Program-made: the position numbers and the translations under genes
Notes under the pieces: generated by a model
Seen by the model: only the letters and a program-made list of their open reading frames with translations
Told to the model about the DNA's origin: nothing
The model's database searches: none
Source of the DNA: Oscillospiraceae bacterium
GTDB taxonomy: Bacteria; Bacillota; Clostridia; Oscillospirales; UBA929
Direction of reading: 5' to 3'
NCBI GenBank assembly: GCA_009777685.1
Contig: WRLJ01000032.1
Coordinates: 1-11,536 of the forward strand
DNA: 11,536 nt
Part shown: positions 8,101 to 11,536 of the stretch, piece by piece
Numbering within the stretch: position 1 is the stretch's first letter
Layout: each line of letters begins with the position of its first letter

Positions 8101-8254
8101 CGCTGGCGGCGGCACGGGTCTTCAGACCGACAACACCGCCGTAGATGCCGCCGAAGGCACCCTGACCGACGTAAGCATCGAAGTCTTTGACGTGGATGAT
8201 GCCAGCGGTGCGGTCAAGGCCGCAAGGGGATTGACGGTGGAACCGGTGGTGTAA
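5075..8254 (+). CDS. SLH-domain S-layer-like surface protein, active copy
   Basis: A 1059-residue secreted surface protein. The signal peptide spans 1-26 (MRNLKKLLALML, cleavage after ASA). SLH modules follow at about 39-88 (LTRAEMA), 104-153 (FTDVAPGTWF) and 165-212 (LTRGEIF); the second has TGIE in place of TRAE. SLH modules anchor proteins to secondary cell-wall polymer. The remaining 840 or so residues are beta-rich and Asn/Thr/Gly-rich with no recognised enzyme motif, consistent with an S-layer or similar structural protein. The ATG at 5075 is chosen over the in-frame GTG at 5012 because AAGGAGG precedes it by 11 nt and the signal peptide begins there. It has a strong promoter, unlike its divergent paralogue. 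The two mature sequences differ enough that switching would change the surface antigen rather than merely its amount. Confidence 0.93.
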   Translation: MRNLKKLLALMLATAMVLSVGSIASAKPVSEFSDYESYKDISADYLASTQLLVDLGAVIGGGGDTLNLNGTLTRAEMATILYRLMNAFDMPAGVKSSMDKLEIFTDVAPGTWFAPFVNWASTLGYMSGKGNNQFAPYDLVTGIEAVVLMSRILGLRPELDADFVGKLDWAQMFPLAMLKSQLLFNIPGKFDGDLTEALTRGEIFHIFKAALDAYPILSYNDRGIPLQAQNIMNTIAYTQGELVYAYTKVTGTIIANEFIHTKVVINTADSAYRIGKPMPDPGYSVAKAGKYTVEASVPVYPGPVPTLKTFDFDLPAGCDSYLDKYELLNVEVYFYAKLNNNGTIAELYGLPSDTGNTARGGYSNATSAGGDGTNPGSNGLWRVAFDIGGTRAFDNEAPLFLNGRVADNTWGDLNPSLSDWKGVMRADQGRNTKTGTSIIYAFNQYPVKVHEVKDNSIVFAPLGTNQTSSYTGPWVDTAGTLLSNTRREIALDDILEGADLVAARDDIAGLIPVGNGKYVLTEATKVENVTINAISISNASGERTINGTYKVSKSTPGANLGSLLMLNANNDVTANALGGRYNFVIVGGFIVDAEFISGLATGIVVAAPADGATVRIMDETGEVTTFTRKNSGELPALVDLPVNVQGDPVAIVYQLSEDGTTATLQLATAQVIELDNTFDYNASDAPNIIFPSEGNNVIIGTSNLWIFTYRVSSGNISLVPVTGPIAGKKSGSNNTFWRTSVALNGKNIFVINNAGLTDLNTRPDPLYIALSALGGSRYEDGKYQRQQTLYNIIDRTELSDWWWESTSTIPNTSNPIRNTIFESANTTISSVKIGAALNERYEYAVVDAQRISGSLYLDLTGALEIIPEVPVFKKDNGNWVLGAASDIGASETESVLVLKYAETWVDMAPADSNKVLAVFKGGTLGDLGLENRTDEASEITLEGTHTTIFDDIFDGIEAGTWFKFTATFEVTTEGTLKLQTKGGNYNPQTPSSGELADGTYEVTWIEQVVAGGGTGLQTDNTAVDAAEGTLTDVSIEVFDVDDASGAVKAARGLTVEPVV

Positions 8255-8285
8255 GCCTCCCCCCGTTGAGCCCATAGCATGACAA

Positions 8286-8317
8286 CGTACAAGGCCCCCC
8301 GGCGTGAGCCGGGGGGC
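8286..8317 (+). terminator. GC-rich GTGA-loop hairpin after the active SLH gene, copy 1
   Basis: GCCCCCCGGC-GTGA-GCCGGGGGGC forms a perfect 10-bp stem 39 nt after the SLH stop. There is no T tract, so termination is likely but not certain. The 32-bp unit starting CGTACAAGG is repeated exactly at 8796-8827. Confidence 0.6.
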
Positions 8318-8348
8318 TGTGCCTTGCGTGGGTGGGGTGTTTGATTAG

Positions 8349-8493
8349 CCGCACACGCCGTAGGGCGCGACGACCTCGGCGCGCCGTGTTTGCCCATTTT
8401 ACGCGACCGGGGAAATACGGCGCGTTGCAATACCCGAAACCGCGTGCGTACCCGACGGCGCGCCGGGGTCGTCGCGCCCTACGGTTTGTGCGG
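8349..8493. repeat. 145-bp palindromic element with long terminal inverted repeats
   Basis: The left arm 8358-8386 (starting CCGTAGGGCGCGACGACC) and right arm 8456-8484 are reverse complements at 28 of 29 positions. The match extends outward through CCGCACA with one indel. The roughly 70-bp centre is not symmetric and holds no gene. This is the shape of a small non-autonomous repeat (MITE- or REP-like). The intergenic region 8255-8622 otherwise holds the hairpin before it and module A1 and a promoter after it. Confidence 0.75.
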
Positions 8494-8548
8494 AACTTTG
8501 TCAATCCTCAGTCGGCTCCGCCGACAGCTCCTTTAGGAAAGGAGCCTT
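8492..8548 (+). repeat. Dispersed hairpin repeat, module A copy 1
   Basis: Contains GTCGGC-TCC-GCCGAC and GCTCCTTT-AGG-AAAGGAGC hairpins. Positions 8503-8548 are identical to 8830-8875, and the whole 57 bp is identical to the reverse complement of 11163-11219. It lies just upstream of the promoter at 8561. Confidence 0.9.
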
Positions 8549-8560
8549 GGGGGGCGGGGC

Positions 8561-8589
8561 TTGACTGCGACAGGCCGCCGTGTTACAAT
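8561..8589 (+). promoter_or_regulatory. Sigma-A promoter of the 54-aa gene
   Basis: TTGACT (8561-8566), a 17-bp spacer and TACAAT (8584-8589), about 34 nt before the ATG. The boxes are the same hexamers as in the recombinase promoter. Confidence 0.8.
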
Positions 8590-8622
8590 GTAATCGAAAA
8601 ACAATCAAAAGGCGGTGATGGC

Positions 8623-8787
8623 ATGAGTACCATAGCCGTGAGAGATGAAGACATTATGACCGATTACCAGTTTCGGACGATTATTAAAATGGTGCTGGGA
8701 ATTGCGCGGAAAACAAAAGATGTGGATGAAGTCATTCGGGAACTCGAACAGCTCCTGCCGGATGAAATGAAAAACGAAAAAGAGTAA
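8623..8787 (+). CDS. Small acidic helical protein of unknown function
   Basis: 54 residues starting MSTIAVRDEDIMTDYQFRTI and ending NEKE. I do not recognise a named family with confidence, though short proteins built around a TDYQFRxIIKMVL-like helix are familiar as hypothetical proteins in Clostridia. No membrane segment or signal peptide is visible; two amphipathic helices (about 12-30 and 33-46) are likely. The ATG at 8623 is preceded by AAGGCGG, a moderate Shine-Dalgarno, and by its own promoter at 8561, which supports a real gene despite its length. The frame is open further upstream but runs through the repeat elements. It is flanked on both sides by module A repeats and the GTGA-loop hairpins, so it is a single-gene unit. 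Its base use is less GC-rich than its neighbours. Confidence 0.75.
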   Translation: MSTIAVRDEDIMTDYQFRTIIKMVLGIARKTKDVDEVIRELEQLLPDEMKNEKE

Positions 8788-8795
8788 CCACACAG

Positions 8796-8829
8796 CGTAC
8801 AAGGCCCCCCGGCGTGAGCCGGGGGGCCT
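8796..8829 (+). terminator. GC-rich GTGA-loop hairpin after the 54-aa gene, copy 2
   Basis: A 12-bp perfect stem AGGCCCCCCGGC-GTGA-GCCGGGGGGCCT lies 14 nt after the stop codon. It shares 32 exact bases with 8286-8317. There is no T tract. The same position, just after a gene, suggests a transcript-ending or mRNA-protecting role. Confidence 0.6.
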
Positions 8830-8875
8830 AATCCTCAGTCGGCTCCGCCGACAGCTCCTTTAGGAAAGGAGCCTT
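8830..8875 (+). repeat. Dispersed hairpin repeat, module A copy 2
   Basis: Identical over 46 bp to 8503-8548. Together with module B at 8887 it makes a palindromic unit that starts AATCCTC (8830) and ends GAGGATT. Confidence 0.9.
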
Positions 8876-8886
8876 ACAGGGCGCGC

Positions 8887-8956
8887 AAGCCTCCTTTCGT
8901 AAAGGAGGTGGCACGCCGTCAGGCGTGACGGAGGATTTTAGGGCGGGGTACGGGTT
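8887..8956 (+). repeat. Dispersed hairpin repeat, module B copy 1
   Basis: Contains CCTCCTTT-CGT-AAAGGAGG and CACGCC-GTCA-GGCGTG hairpins. All 70 bp are identical to the reverse complement of 11234-11303. The reverse complement of B is itself related to A (AATCCTC, stem, then CTCCTTT-AAAGGAG). It sits downstream of the trhA-like gene on the opposite strand, where its hairpins could end the operon transcript; no separate T-tract terminator is visible. Confidence 0.9.
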
Positions 8957-8975
8957 TGGGGGGAAACCCCGCGCG

Positions 8976-9716
8976 TCAGCTGTACAAAATGTTCACCATC
9001 ATTGCGTAGTGGCACACGCTGCCCAGCATGATAAAAATGTGGAATACCTCGTGGAATCCGAAATACTTCCGGTCCCGCCCGGGCCATTTGCGGGCGTACA
9101 GGACACCCCCGGCGGTGTAGAACACACCGCCCAGCGCCAGCCACATCAGCCCGCGCCCGCTCAGCGCCTGCACCACCGGATAGACGGCCACAATGATCAT
9201 CCAGCCCATTCCAATGTACGCCGCCGCCGAGACCCAGCGCGGCGCGTTCATCCAAAACAGCTTGACCAGCGACCCGGCCACCGCCAGACCCCAGATCACC
9301 CCGAACACCGACCAGCCCCACGCGCCATGCCGCGCCTGCAGCGGGCCCAGGCACAGCGGCGTGTACGTTCCGGCAATCAGCATGTAGATCATGATATGAT
9401 CGACCGTCCGCAGCGCGCGCCGCCCTCCGACCTTGGCCGGAATGCAGTGGTACAGCGTGCTGGCCGTATACAGCCCGATCAGCGTCGCGCCGTAGACCGA
9501 GTAGCTCACGATCTGCGCTGCGCCGCCGGCAAACGCGCTCAGCACAATCAGGACGCCCGCCGCGGCGGCCGCCATCAGCGCGCCGATGCCATGCGTCAGC
9601 GCAGCGTAAGGCCGCAGCCCGTCATTCGGGCCGCGAACCTCACGCGGGGGGCGTATTCGTTTGGCTTTATCTTCCGTATGAGGAACATCCCCCGGGGGGG
9701 AATGATTTTTTCTCAT
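8976..9716 (-). CDS. trhA: Hemolysin III / TrhA family membrane protein
   Basis: 246 residues with about seven hydrophobic membrane segments after a polar N-terminal tail of about 35 residues. The family signature residues are present: STLYH (S86, H90), DHIMIYMLIAGTYTP (D106, H107), and HEVFH with a later H (H222, H226, H236), which form the presumed metal site of the PAQR/HlyIII superfamily. The protein acts in the cytoplasmic membrane; TrhA in E. coli is linked to membrane energetics and unsaturated fatty acid control, while haemolysis is doubtful for most members. The ATG at 9716 is taken; an in-frame TTG at 9719 is possible and is better spaced (12 rather than 15 nt) from GGAGG, which lies inside the end of rplT. 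The gap to rplT is only 7 nt, so it is co-transcribed and perhaps translationally coupled. Confidence 0.9.
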   Translation of the reverse strand: MRKNHSPPGDVPHTEDKAKRIRPPREVRGPNDGLRPYAALTHGIGALMAAAAAGVLIVLSAFAGGAAQIVSYSVYGATLIGLYTASTLYHCIPAKVGGRRALRTVDHIMIYMLIAGTYTPLCLGPLQARHGAWGWSVFGVIWGLAVAGSLVKLFWMNAPRWVSAAAYIGMGWMIIVAVYPVVQALSGRGLMWLALGGVFYTAGGVLYARKWPGRDRKYFGFHEVFHIFIMLGSVCHYAMMVNILYS

Positions 9717-9723
9717 CAACGGA

Positions 9724-10086
9724 TCAGCTTTCCTCCAATACAGCCCTGGCCTTGTCGACGACGGCGGCGAACGCGGCCTTGTCGTTGACGGCCATGTCGG
9801 CCAGCACCTTCCGGTTTAGGGGCAGCTCCATCTTCTTCAGCGCGTACATAAAGCGCGAGTAATTCAGCCCTTGCGCGCTGACGCCGGCGGAGATGCGCGT
9901 AATCCACAGCCGCCGGAAGTCGCGCTTGCGCGCCTTCCGCCCGATATAGGCGTACTGCCCGCTCTTGATCACGGCCTGCTTGGCCATTTTGAAATGCTTT
10001 GATTTAGCGCCCCAGTAGCCCTTGGCCAGCTTCAGTACCTTGCGTCTGCGCCGCCGGGTCTCTACCGCGCCTTTGATCCTAGCCAT
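9724..10086 (-). CDS. rplT: 50S ribosomal protein L20
   Basis: 120 residues, full length for L20. It opens MARIKGAVETRRRRRKVLKL, has the conserved GYWGAKSKHFKMAKQAV and YAYIGRKARKRDFRRLWI stretches, and a C-terminal globular part (AQGLNYSRFMYALK). L20 binds 23S rRNA early in large-subunit assembly. In several bacteria it also represses its own operon by binding an mRNA structure that imitates its rRNA site; a structured leader with a terminator precedes infC here. AAGGG lies 11 nt upstream of the ATG. It follows rpmI after 43 nt and is followed after 7 nt by the trhA-like gene. Confidence 0.98.
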   Translation of the reverse strand: MARIKGAVETRRRRRKVLKLAKGYWGAKSKHFKMAKQAVIKSGQYAYIGRKARKRDFRRLWITRISAGVSAQGLNYSRFMYALKKMELPLNRKVLADMAVNDKAAFAAVVDKARAVLEES

Positions 10087-10129
10087 CGCGTATCGTTCCC
10101 TTCTGTGTATCGATTATGATCGTTCCGGT

Positions 10130-10327
10130 TTACTTGTACGGGATCAGCGTCTTCACGCTCTCGACGTTGGTCACGTCGCAGTACCCGTTTTTGCGGAGGC
10201 CGCGCTTGCGCTTGGTGGATTTCTTGTTCAGGATGTGCGAACGGTAGGCGTGGCCGCGCTTGACCTTGCCGTTTTTCGTGACGGAAAAACGCTTTTTCGC
10301 GCCGCTGTGCGTCTTGAGCTTGGGCAT
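10130..10327 (-). CDS. rpmI: 50S ribosomal protein L35
   Basis: 65 residues, the usual length, with the typical start MPKLKTHSGAKKRFSVTKNG and the basic LNKKSTKRKRGLRK segment. L35 is a small late-assembling component of the large ribosomal subunit. AAAGGAG lies about 10 nt before the ATG. It is the middle gene of the conserved infC-rpmI-rplT set, 27 nt after infC. Confidence 0.98.
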   Translation of the reverse strand: MPKLKTHSGAKKRFSVTKNGKVKRGHAYRSHILNKKSTKRKRGLRKNGYCDVTNVESVKTLIPYK

Positions 10328-10354
10328 GGGATATCGTCTCCTTTCGTGTGGGCG

Positions 10355-10888
10355 TTACGGTTTGCCCGGCTTTTCCGGGGGTTTCGGGGCCAGAAACATG
10401 GTCATATTCCGCCCTTCCAGCTTCGGGGGCTTTTCGATGACGCAGCCGCCGGAAAGCGTTTCCGCAAAGCGTTTCATCTGCGCCTCGCCCAGCTGTGTGT
10501 GCGCCATTTCGCGGCCGCGGAAGCGGATGGAGACCTTGACCTTGTCCCCCTCCTCCAGAAAGCGCTGCGCGTTGCGCGCCTTAAAGTTCAGGTCGTGCGC
10601 GTCGATGCCGGGGGAGAGACGGATCTCCTTCAGCTCGACGGTCTTTTGGTGCCTTCGCGCTTCCTTTTCCTTCTTGGACTGCTCGAAACGGAACTTGCCG
10701 TAGTCCATGACACGGCAAACAGGCGGCTCGGCCTTGGGGGCGATCTTAACCAAATCCAGATTCTGCTCACGCGCGATCGTCTGCGCTTTGGCGATGGGCA
10801 TAACGCCCAGCTGCTCGCCGCCTGTGCCGATCAGCCGCACCTCGCGGTCGCGGATCTGTTCATTGATTTGATGATCCATGCTACTGAT
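10355..10888 (-). CDS. infC: Translation initiation factor IF-3
   Basis: IF3 binds the 30S subunit, prevents premature 50S joining and checks the start codon and initiator tRNA. The N-domain begins at QINEQIRDREVRLIG; the family signature PPVCRVMDYGKFRFEQ is present, followed by the lysine-rich linker KKEKEARR and the C-domain (LSPGIDAHDLNFKARNAQRF, KVKVSIRFRGREM). The start needs thought. The first ATG (10879) lies 16 nt after GGAGG, which is too far. An in-frame AUC at 10888 lies 9 nt after GGAGG and gives ISSMDHQINEQI, like the ISK-DQQINE starts of other Firmicutes. infC is known for AUU/AUC/AUA starts used in autoregulation, so I take the AUC (177 aa); the ATG start would give 174 aa. Confidence 0.95.
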   Translation of the reverse strand: MSSMDHQINEQIRDREVRLIGTGGEQLGVMPIAKAQTIAREQNLDLVKIAPKAEPPVCRVMDYGKFRFEQSKKEKEARRHQKTVELKEIRLSPGIDAHDLNFKARNAQRFLEEGDKVKVSIRFRGREMAHTQLGEAQMKRFAETLSGGCVIEKPPKLEGRNMTMFLAPKPPEKPGKP

Positions 10889-10921
10889 AAGGGGTCACCT
10901 CCGACGCGATTATGTGCGCAC

Positions 10922-10969
10922 AAAAAGCGGGGGAAAGGCTCCGCCGGATCGACCGAACCCTTCCCCCGC
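10922..10969 (-). terminator. Attenuator terminator in the infC leader
   Basis: On the minus strand GCGGGGGAAGGGTTC (10969-10955) pairs with GAGCCTTTCCCCCGC (10941-10927) as a 15-bp stem with two G-T pairs, followed by TTTTT (10926-10922). It lies between the promoter and infC, so it must be controlled by antitermination or be leaky. L20-responsive leaders ahead of infC-rpmI-rplT work this way in Firmicutes. GGACGC just before the stem can pair with GCGTCC of the hairpin at 11030-11046, a possible antiterminator. Confidence 0.75.
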
Positions 10970-11029
10970 GTCCTGGCTCCGGAAAACCTCGCGCTGCGGG
11001 ACAGAGAAATCCGTATCGACCGCGGCCCG

Positions 11030-11073
11030 GGACGCTGACCGCGCCCTGCCGGGTGAGGGCGCTGGCCGCGCCC
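11030..11073 (-). promoter_or_regulatory. Tandem duplicated hairpins in the infC leader
   Basis: Two copies of GCAGGGCGCGGYCAGCGYCC follow each other. Each folds as GGGCGC-GGYCA-GCGYCC with a 5-nt loop (11057-11073 and 11030-11046). The second copy differs from the first by two C-to-T changes, both compatible with the fold (one in the loop, one giving a G-T pair). They lie early in the transcript, upstream of the terminator, where a regulatory protein such as L20 could bind. Confidence 0.5.
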
Positions 11074-11092
11074 TGCTTTGTTGTGCCGGAGT

Positions 11093-11121
11093 AGTATAGC
11101 ACGGTTTTCCCCGGTTGTCAA
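11093..11121 (-). promoter_or_regulatory. Consensus sigma-A promoter of the infC operon
   Basis: On the minus strand TTGACA (11121-11116), a 17-bp spacer and TATACT (11098-11093). The start of transcription near 11086 gives a leader of about 200 nt before infC. Confidence 0.9.
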
Positions 11122-11144
11122 GCAAAATTTTTTGTGGGGTGTGT

Positions 11145-11164
11145 TTGGGGGTCACGCCCCCCAA
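11145..11164. repeat. TTGGGGG/CCCCCAA hairpin beside module A copy 3
   Basis: A 7-bp stem with a TCACGC loop (GCGTGA on the other strand), recalling the GTGA loop of the two hairpins at 8286 and 8796. It lies upstream of the infC promoter and touches module A. No T tract follows on the plus strand, so its role is unclear. Confidence 0.4.
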
Positions 11165-11219
11165 GGCTCCTTTCCTAAAGGAGCTGTCGGCGGAGCCGAC
11201 TGAGGATTGACAAAGTTCC
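11163..11219 (-). repeat. Dispersed hairpin repeat, module A copy 3 (inverted)
   Basis: Exact reverse complement of 8492-8548 over 57 bp. It keeps both internal hairpins. It is followed by a short spacer and module B, also inverted. Confidence 0.9.
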
Positions 11220-11233
11220 CGTACCGCTGCCCC

Positions 11234-11303
11234 AACCCGTACCCCGCCCTAAAATCCTCCGTCACGCCTGACGGCGTGCCACCTCCTTTACGAAAGGAGG
11301 CTT
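11234..11303 (-). repeat. Dispersed hairpin repeat, module B copy 2 (inverted)
   Basis: Exact reverse complement of 8887-8956 over 70 bp; similarity continues a few bases beyond 11234 with one indel. Its last two bases are the first two of the -35 box of the next promoter. Confidence 0.9.
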
Positions 11304-11330
11304 GACAAATACCTACATTTGTGCTATTCT
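11302..11330 (+). promoter_or_regulatory. Sigma-A promoter of the small membrane peptide gene
   Basis: TTGACA (11302-11307), a 17-bp spacer and TATTCT (11325-11330). Transcription would start near 11337 and give a leader of about 58 nt. Confidence 0.85.
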
Positions 11331-11351
11331 AATGTCAGGCGTTGCCACATA

Positions 11352-11367
11352 CGGTAGGCGGTTAGCC
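11352..11367 (+). repeat. 5' half of 16-bp complementary ends of the peptide cassette
   Basis: CGGTAGGCGGTTAGCC can pair with GGCTAACCGTTTACCG at 11516-11531 over 16 bp with two G-T pairs. In an RNA spanning both, this would tie the 5' leader to the 3' end. It may also serve interaction with an RNA from the opposite strand. Confidence 0.65.
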
Positions 11368-11370
11368 AAT

Positions 11371-11390
11371 CCCCTCGAAAGGGGGTGAGG
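11371..11390 (+). promoter_or_regulatory. Hairpin next to and partly covering the Shine-Dalgarno
   Basis: CCCCT-CGAA-AGGGG forms a 5-bp hairpin whose 3' arm leads directly into GTGAGG, 4 nt before the ATG. Ribosome access would depend on opening this stem, as in many type I toxin mRNAs. Confidence 0.5.
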
Positions 11391-11394
11391 CCTT

Positions 11395-11469
11395 ATGGTG
11401 GAATGGGTTTTTATGATTCTGGCCCTTGTGCTGGTTTTGTACATTATCCGTGAAATCAAACGAAAATAA
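11395..11469 (+). CDS. 24-residue membrane peptide, type I toxin-like
   Basis: A 24-residue peptide starting MVEWVFMILALVLVLYII and ending in the basic tail KRK. One membrane helix spans about residues 4-18, followed by a charged end; this is the usual make-up of type I toxin peptides (Fst/TxpA/holin-like), which depolarise the membrane when overproduced. Support for a real gene comes from the TTGACA-17-TATTCT promoter, a G-rich Shine-Dalgarno beside a small hairpin, and a terminator hairpin whose stem includes the stop codon. No second gene is visible. An antisense RNA entering from the right would be the expected antitoxin, but its promoter would lie outside the window. It could instead be a harmless small membrane protein; I know of no exact family name for it. 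Confidence 0.65.
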   Translation: MVEWVFMILALVLVLYIIREIKRK

Positions 11470-11500
11470 CCGCCCCACGTCCAAATGTAGCGGTTATTTT
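11463..11500. terminator. Bidirectional terminator overlapping the peptide stop codon
   Basis: AAAATAACCGC (11463-11473) and GCGGTTATTTT (11490-11500) are exact inverted repeats of 11 bp around a 16-nt loop. Each strand ends its stem in a TTTT run, so transcripts arriving from either side can stop here. Convergent toxin and antitoxin RNAs sharing such a terminator are known from par/Fst-type systems. Confidence 0.75.
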
Positions 11501-11515
11501 CTAACCCAGCATTTA

Positions 11516-11531
11516 GGCTAACCGTTTACCG
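11516..11531 (+). repeat. 3' half of 16-bp complementary ends of the peptide cassette
   Basis: GGCTAACCGTTTACCG, partner of 11352-11367. It lies beyond the terminator, so it would be in the plus-strand RNA only on read-through, or near the 5' part of an RNA read from the opposite strand. No further gene is visible up to the window end at 11536. Confidence 0.65.
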
Positions 11532-11536
11532 GCGAC

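Noticed and set aside
8332..8622. N-terminal extension of the 54-aa protein
   Set aside because: The frame is open only by chance across the palindromic element and module A, and it would run through the promoter at 8561.
8492..8956. CRISPR-like repeat array
   Set aside because: The repeats are self-complementary modules with irregular spacing, not short direct repeats with uniform spacers, and no cas gene is near.
1..11536. tRNA or rRNA genes
   Set aside because: I saw no cloverleaf-like sequence with GTTCRANNC and an acceptor stem, and no rRNA signature.

Overview
The window looks like a GC-rich Gram-positive bacterium of the class Clostridia. The reasons are two long surface proteins with signal peptides and SLH cell-wall anchoring domains, clear sigma-A type promoters (TTGACx-17/18-TAtacT), AGGAGG-type ribosome binding sites, the infC-rpmI-rplT order behind an attenuator leader, and short dispersed hairpin repeats of the kind common in gut Clostridia. 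A genus cannot be named from this.

Left half (1-8254): two SLH surface-protein genes point away from each other. The left gene (minus strand, 3313 to beyond base 1) is cut by the window edge. The right gene (5075-8254) is complete. Between them lies a lone tyrosine recombinase gene (3470-4729). The two SLH genes share an exact 72-bp sequence covering the last bases before the ATG and most of the signal-peptide codons. Because the genes are divergent, these copies form an inverted repeat (3255-3326 and 5062-5133) around the recombinase. The right gene has a near-consensus promoter (4959-4987) and an AAGGAGG ribosome binding site just inside the repeat. The left gene has neither. I read this as a self-contained invertible switch: the recombinase flips a segment of about 1.74 kb that carries its own gene and promoter plus one outward promoter and RBS, so that one of two alternative surface-layer proteins is made at a time. 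As drawn, the right gene is ON and the left gene is OFF. The inversion is an inference; the repeat, the promoter asymmetry and the intact catalytic residues are seen directly.

Middle (8255-8975): a repeat-rich stretch with two copies of a strong GTGA-loop hairpin, a 145-bp palindromic element, copies of a modular hairpin repeat (modules A and B), and one 54-aa gene with its own promoter.

Right half (8976-11121): a minus-strand housekeeping operon runs from a consensus promoter through a structured leader with an intrinsic terminator, then infC (IF3, probably with an AUC start), rpmI (L35), rplT (L20) and a hemolysin III/TrhA-family membrane protein gene starting 7 nt after rplT.

Right edge (11145-11536): modules A and B again in inverted orientation, then a promoter and a 24-residue membrane peptide with a basic tail. 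It has a hairpin next to its Shine-Dalgarno, a bidirectional terminator over its stop codon and 16-bp complementary ends. This resembles a type I toxin cassette, cut by the window end.
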